A stretch of 64,000 nucleotides of DNA from Methylobacterium sp. NMS14P (GTDB lineage Bacteria > Pseudomonadota > Alphaproteobacteria > Rhizobiales > Beijerinckiaceae). Positions 60,357-64,000 of this stretch are shown piece by piece. The position numbers were made by a program, and so were the translations under genes. Under the pieces are notes generated by a model, which was not told the origin of the DNA, searched no databases, and saw nothing but the letters and a program-made list of their open reading frames with translations. Position 1 is the first letter of the stretch; every line of letters begins with the position of its first letter. The stretch is taken from positions 4,212,501 to 4,276,500 of the forward strand of contig NZ_CP087106.1 of NCBI RefSeq assembly GCF_028583545.1, written 5' to 3'.

Positions 60357-62042
60357 ATGCGCTTCTCCCTCAAGACGGTCCTCGCCGGTGCCATCGGCCT
60401 GCTCGCCCTCGCCGCCGTCGGCCAGGGGATCGCCAGCGTCGTGAGCTTGTCGGAGATCGAGCGGAACGCCGCGGCGATCTCGCAGCAGGCGCTGCCCGCG
60501 CAGAACCAGGCCGAGGCCATCGGGACGGCCGTGCGGGACGCGCGCCTGCGGCTCTACCGACTCGCGGTGGCCTCGCCCGACGTGGCGGCCCTGGACAAGA
60601 ACCAGACGGCGCTGACCGACGCCCTCGGCGAGTTGTCCGGCCTCCGGCAGGCCTATCAGGACCGCCTGACGAGCCCGGAGGCCCGCGCGATCTACGAGCG
60701 CTTCACCAACGCGTGGAACGCTTACCAGAACATCCAGCTGCAGGTGGTCGAGCTGATGATCGCGGGCGAGCAGCCGGGCGCCCTCGCGCTCGTGCTGGAT
60801 CCCGCGACGGGGGCGCAGAACGACGCCGCGGTGGCCAGCCTGACCGAGTCGATCGCGGCGGCCCGGGGCCAGACCGAGGCCAACGTCACCCAGACCGTGC
60901 AGGCGGCGACGCGCGCCAAGCTGATCGCGATGATCGCCACCGTGGTCGGCCTCGCGGTCGCGGCGGCCGCGATGCTGTTCGCCCTGTTCGGGATCGCGCG
61001 CCCGATCGAGCGCATGACCGGCGCGATGGGCCGCCTCGCCGAGGGCGACGAGACCGTGCCGGTCCCGCATACGGGACGCCGCGACGAGATCGGCGCGATG
61101 GCGGCGGCCGTGCAGGTCTTCAAGGACAACCTGGTCCACACCCGCGCCCTGGAGCGGGAGACCGCCCTGGCGCGGGACGGCGCCGAGGCGCAGCGCCGGC
61201 GCGCGGTCCACGCCATGGCCGAGTCGTTCGAGGCCGCGGTCGGCGGCGTGCTGGCCCGGGTGGCGGACGCCGCCCTCGGCCTGCGGGCCGACGCCGAGGC
61301 GATGAGCGGCACGGCCACGCACACCGCCGAGCGCTCGGCCACGGTGGCGGGCGCCGCCCAGGAGGCCGCCCAGCATGTCGGCACGGTCGCGGCGGCCGCG
61401 GAGGAGCTCGGCGCCTCGGTGCAGGAGATCGGCCGCCAGGTCGACGGGTCCGCCGAACTCGCCCGGAGCGCGGTGGTCCAGGCCGGCGACACGGCCGGCC
61501 TCGTGCAGGAGCTGAGCGCCGCCGCGGGCCGGATCGGCGACGTCGTGCGCCTGATCACCGCCATCGCCGGCCAGACCAACCTGCTGGCGCTCAACGCCAC
61601 GATCGAGGCGGCCCGCGCCGGCGAGGCGGGGCGCGGCTTCGCGGTGGTCGCCAGCGAGGTGAAGCAGCTCGCCGCCCAGACCGCCCGGGCCACCGAGGAG
61701 ATCGCCGGTCAGGTCGGCCGCATCCAGGGCGCGACCGGGCAGACCGTGGACGCGATCGACGGGATCGCGGCGCGCATCCGCGAGATCGACGGGGTGGCGA
61801 CCTCGATCGCGGCCGCCGTCGAGCAGCAGGGCGCGGCGACCCGGGAGATCGCCCGGAACGTCGCCGAGGCGGCGTCCGGGACCGGCGCGGTCACCGGGAC
61901 GATCGACGCGGTGGCGCGGGCGGCCGACGATACGGGTACGGCCGCCACGCGGATGCTGGCCTCCGCATCGAGCCTCTCGGAGGAGGCCGCCGAGCTGCGC
62001 CGGGAGATCGACGCCTTCCTGCACACGGTGCGCGCCGCCTGA
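60357..62042 (+). CDS. Methyl-accepting chemotaxis protein
   Basis: A 561-residue receptor. Membrane segment one is residues about 5-28 ([20 protein letters not shown]). The periplasmic sensor (to about residue 190) is four-helix bundle in character. Segment two ([20 protein letters not shown]) is followed by HAMP ([20 protein letters not shown]). The signalling domain has the tip [20 protein letters not shown] and [15 protein letters not shown]. The ligand is unknown. No other chemotaxis gene is near. Confidence 0.95.
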   Translation: MRFSLKTVLAGAIGLLALAAVGQGIASVVSLSEIERNAAAISQQALPAQNQAEAIGTAVRDARLRLYRLAVASPDVAALDKNQTALTDALGELSGLRQAYQDRLTSPEARAIYERFTNAWNAYQNIQLQVVELMIAGEQPGALALVLDPATGAQNDAAVASLTESIAAARGQTEANVTQTVQAATRAKLIAMIATVVGLAVAAAAMLFALFGIARPIERMTGAMGRLAEGDETVPVPHTGRRDEIGAMAAAVQVFKDNLVHTRALERETALARDGAEAQRRRAVHAMAESFEAAVGGVLARVADAALGLRADAEAMSGTATHTAERSATVAGAAQEAAQHVGTVAAAAEELGASVQEIGRQVDGSAELARSAVVQAGDTAGLVQELSAAAGRIGDVVRLITAIAGQTNLLALNATIEAARAGEAGRGFAVVASEVKQLAAQTARATEEIAGQVGRIQGATGQTVDAIDGIAARIREIDGVATSIAAAVEQQGAATREIARNVAEAASGTGAVTGTIDAVARAADDTGTAATRMLASASSLSEEAAELRREIDAFLHTVRAA

Positions 62043-62056
62043 GGTCCAGCCGGGGC

Positions 62057-62377
62057 TCAGCCGGGGCTCGACAGCTTCATCAGGACGAGCCCGGAGCCGA
62101 TCAGGCCGGCCGCGAGGATCCGGCTGGCGCTCGCCTGCTCCCCGAGCACGGCGATGCCGACCAGGGAGGCGCCGACCGCGCCGATGCCGGTCCAGATCGT
62201 GTAGGCGGTCCCCAGGGGCAGCGTGCGCATGGCCAGCGCCAGGAAGCCGACGCTGCCGGCCATCGCCAACGCCATGATGGCGGTCGGCCAGAGGCGCGTG
62301 AAGCCCTCCGACTGCTTCATCGCGAAGGCCCAGACGACCTCCAGCACGCCCGCGGTGACGAGATAGATCCAGGCCAC
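62057..62377 (-). CDS. SMR-family exporter (Gdx/SugE-like)
   Basis: A 106-residue four-segment membrane protein. The conserved Glu is in LEVVWAFAMKQSEGFTRLWP, and the WAFAMKQS-type sequence fits the Gdx/SugE branch that exports guanidinium rather than the EmrE multidrug branch. GTG at 62377 starts it. Length and membrane pattern match the family. It is convergent with the receptor gene and preceded by a GC-rich leader. Confidence 0.88.
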   Translation of the reverse strand: MAWIYLVTAGVLEVVWAFAMKQSEGFTRLWPTAIMALAMAGSVGFLALAMRTLPLGTAYTIWTGIGAVGASLVGIAVLGEQASASRILAAGLIGSGLVLMKLSSPG

Positions 62378-62511
62378 GGCGGCCCTCCCGAAAGGGCCGG
62401 GCCGTCCCGGACTTGTGCCCCGCCCGGCGGGGGGAGGACGTGGCCTCGCGGCGGGTCAGCTAGCGATGTTCGGCCGAGCCCGCAAGCGCGGCGGCCCCGG
62501 ATCCCACGCAC

Positions 62512-62556
62512 CGCCCTCCTCCCGAGGCGCCGCGTCGGCGGCCTCGAAGGAGGGCG
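62512..62556 (-). terminator. Hairpin downstream of the radical SAM gene
   Basis: CGCCCTCCT (62512-62520) pairs with AGGAGGGCG (62548-62556), with an inner CGAGGC/GCCTCG pair (62523-62528, 62541-62546). It lies 14 bases after the stop of the radical SAM gene in the direction of its transcription. No T run is seen. Confidence 0.55.
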
Positions 62557-62569
62557 CGGAGCGGATCCC

Positions 62570-64000
62570 TCAGGCCACCGCGGCGAGGTGCTTGACCTCG
62601 GCCTTGGCCACCACCTTGCCGACGGGCGGCGCCTTGCAGGTCTCCGCCTCGGGGGCCAGGACCGGCGGCTGCACCCAGCGGCCGGCGTCGAGCTCGGCGA
62701 TCCGGCCGTTGATCTCGCGGATGACGTAGCGCGAGAACGGGTAGACGTGCAGGTAGATCACCATGTTGGTGACCACGGCCTCCAGGGCGGCCGGGTTGCG
62801 GCGGGCGGTCTCAAGGAACACGCTCCAGAAGTGCTTGGCGAGTTCCGGACGCCGCACCGTCATCCGCCAGCACACGCGCAGCAGCGAGTAGAGATCGTGG
62901 GCGACGTGGCGCCAGTTGAGTTTCTGGGCGGCGAATTTCGGTCGCTTCACCTGCCGCGCCACCACCCGCACCCGGTCGAAGAAGTTCGGCGGGTCGTAGA
63001 TCTCCTGGAGGACGTCGCGGTAGTCGCCGAGCACGTCGCGCTGCGGGCGCAGCGTCACGAAGTTGATCCCCTGCGTGCACTGGTCGCCCTGGTCGGCCGT
63101 CGTCGCCGCGTAGTTCTCGTAGAGGCGGCCCTCCTTGCGCAGGCGGCGCGAGAGCTGCGTGTTCGGCAGCGCGAAGAGCAGGCCGACCATGGCAATCGGG
63201 ATGCCGGTCTGGCCGATGCACAGCGACATCGCCTTGCTGATGCTGTCCTTCTCGGTGTCGAAGCCGACGATGAAGCCGGCCGTGACGAACATGCCGTGCT
63301 CGTAGAGCTTGTGCACGCTGTCGGCGATGGACCGCTTGGTGTTCTGCTTCTTCTGCGTCTGGATCAGCGTCGCCTCGTCGGGCGTCTCGATCCCGGTGAA
63401 CAGGGCGAAGAAGTTCGCGTCCCGCATCATCCCGAGCAGCTCGTCGTCGTCCGCGAGGTTGAGCGAGGCCTCGGTGGAGAACTTGAACGGGTAGCCGTGA
63501 TCCTCCTGCCACTTGATCAGGTGGGGCAGGAACAGCTTGATCGCCTTCTTGTTGCCGATCAGGTTGTCGTCGACGAAGTCGACATGGCCGCGGTAGCCGA
63601 GGCCGTAGAGCCGGTCGAGCTCGGCCAGCATCTGCGGCGTGGTCTTGGTCCGCGGGGCGCGGCCGTAGAGCTCGATGATGTCGCAGAACTCGCAGGTGAA
63701 CGGGCAGCCGCGCGAGAACTGGACGCCGACGTAGAGGTAGTGGCTGAAGGTCAGCAGGTCGAAGCGCGGGATCGGGCTCTTGGTGACGTCGGCCTTGAAC
63801 TTCTCGGCCGTGAGCCGGCCGCGGCGCTCGCCGGCCTCCCAGGCGGCCACGAACTTGTCGAGGATGCCCTCGGCCTCGCCCAGCACCAGGAAGTCGGCCT
63901 TGTCGTAGACCTCCGGCGTCGAGGTCGGGGCCGGGCCGCCGACGCAGACCGGGGTTCCGAGCGCCACGCAGCGGTCGATGACCACGAGGCAGTCCGGCTC
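62570..64000 (-). CDS. B12-binding radical SAM protein, HpnP-like (5' end missing)
   Basis: A partial gene of 476 residues; the start lies past the right edge. The visible part begins in a B12-binding domain (CVGGPAPTSTPEVYD), then a radical SAM domain with FSRGCPFTCEFCDI (Cys-x3-Cys-x2-Cys) and FVDDNLIGNKKAIKL, TGIETPDEATL. The C-terminal 150 residues are a DUF4070-type domain. It resembles HpnP, which methylates hopanoids at C-2, a known trait of Methylobacterium. Paralogues of unknown function also occur, so the specific role is uncertain. All visible motifs are intact. Confidence 0.85.
   Translation of the reverse strand, partial: EPDCLVVIDRCVALGTPVCVGGPAPTSTPEVYDKADFLVLGEAEGILDKFVAAWEAGERRGRLTAEKFKADVTKSPIPRFDLLTFSHYLYVGVQFSRGCPFTCEFCDIIELYGRAPRTKTTPQMLAELDRLYGLGYRGHVDFVDDNLIGNKKAIKLFLPHLIKWQEDHGYPFKFSTEASLNLADDDELLGMMRDANFFALFTGIETPDEATLIQTQKKQNTKRSIADSVHKLYEHGMFVTAGFIVGFDTEKDSISKAMSLCIGQTGIPIAMVGLLFALPNTQLSRRLRKEGRLYENYAATTADQGDQCTQGINFVTLRPQRDVLGDYRDVLQEIYDPPNFFDRVRVVARQVKRPKFAAQKLNWRHVAHDLYSLLRVCWRMTVRRPELAKHFWSVFLETARRNPAALEAVVTNMVIYLHVYPFSRYVIREINGRIAELDAGRWVQPPVLAPEAETCKAPPVGKVVAKAEVKHLAAVA

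Overview
The window is a 64 kb, very GC-rich piece of what looks like an ordinary chromosomal region of an alphaproteobacterium of the Hyphomicrobiales, most probably Methylobacterium or a close relative. This is inferred from the base composition, the alphaproteobacterial families (DUF3126, BTLCP cysteine peptidases, a GcrA-type C-terminal domain, Cpa-type Tad pilus genes), an HpnP-like radical SAM gene and short palindromic repeats between genes. No rRNA, IS element, phage, integrase or CRISPR array was seen. There is one tRNA gene, tRNA-Leu(GAG).

Layout. 1-6 kb: start of a Tat-exported protein, a dual-specificity-type phosphatase, a branched-chain amino-acid-type binding protein, a Wza-type export lipoprotein, an orphan Flp pilin, DUF3072, gluconokinase and a HAD phosphatase. 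6-12 kb: a lytic transglycosylase with a proline/arginine repeat tail, an HTH-shikimate kinase fusion regulator, serine acetyltransferase, DUF3126, a small membrane protein and two LapG-like BTLCP peptidases flanking a small gene. 12-20 kb: a valine/branched-chain acyl-CoA catabolic cluster on the minus strand (mmsA, acyl-CoA dehydrogenase, 3-hydroxyisobutyryl-CoA hydrolase, mmsB, enoyl-CoA hydratase, acyl-CoA synthetase). It diverges from a LysR regulator, which is followed by an iron-type alcohol dehydrogenase and a second binding protein. 23.6-31.8 kb: a Tad/Cpa secretion operon (cpaB-C-D-E-F, tadB, tadC) behind an AT-rich promoter with a CtrA-like half-site, followed by a very short GcrA-like protein. 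32-34 kb: a sulfurtransferase and an unknown protein. 34-37.3 kb: an FtrABCD-type iron uptake operon in the order A-B-D-C. 37.6-39.8 kb: an outer-membrane protein that appears to join two beta-barrels. 39.8-44.6 kb: lipB, an orphan FliN-like gene, the tRNA, an AraC regulator and an OPT transporter. 44.9-52.2 kb: a DEAD-box helicase and a copper/silver efflux operon (Cys/His-rich protein, FixH/YtkA-like protein, CusB, CusA). 52.2-64 kb: a molybdopterin oxidoreductase, small genes, an acyl-CoA thioesterase, Cu/Zn superoxide dismutase, two RNA-methyltransferase-type genes, CorA, a chemotaxis receptor, an SMR/Gdx exporter and a B12-binding radical SAM protein cut by the window end.

The catabolic, Tad, Ftr and Cus clusters are self-contained operons with 4-bp start/stop overlaps at several junctions. 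No clearly new defence or biosynthetic system was found. The most unusual items are the GcrA C-terminal-domain-only protein, the double-barrel porin, the HTH-shikimate kinase regulator with an altered substrate-site residue, the paired LapG-like peptidases without visible partners, the orphan FliN-like gene, and the dispersed palindromic repeats that sit almost exclusively at 3' ends of minus-strand genes.
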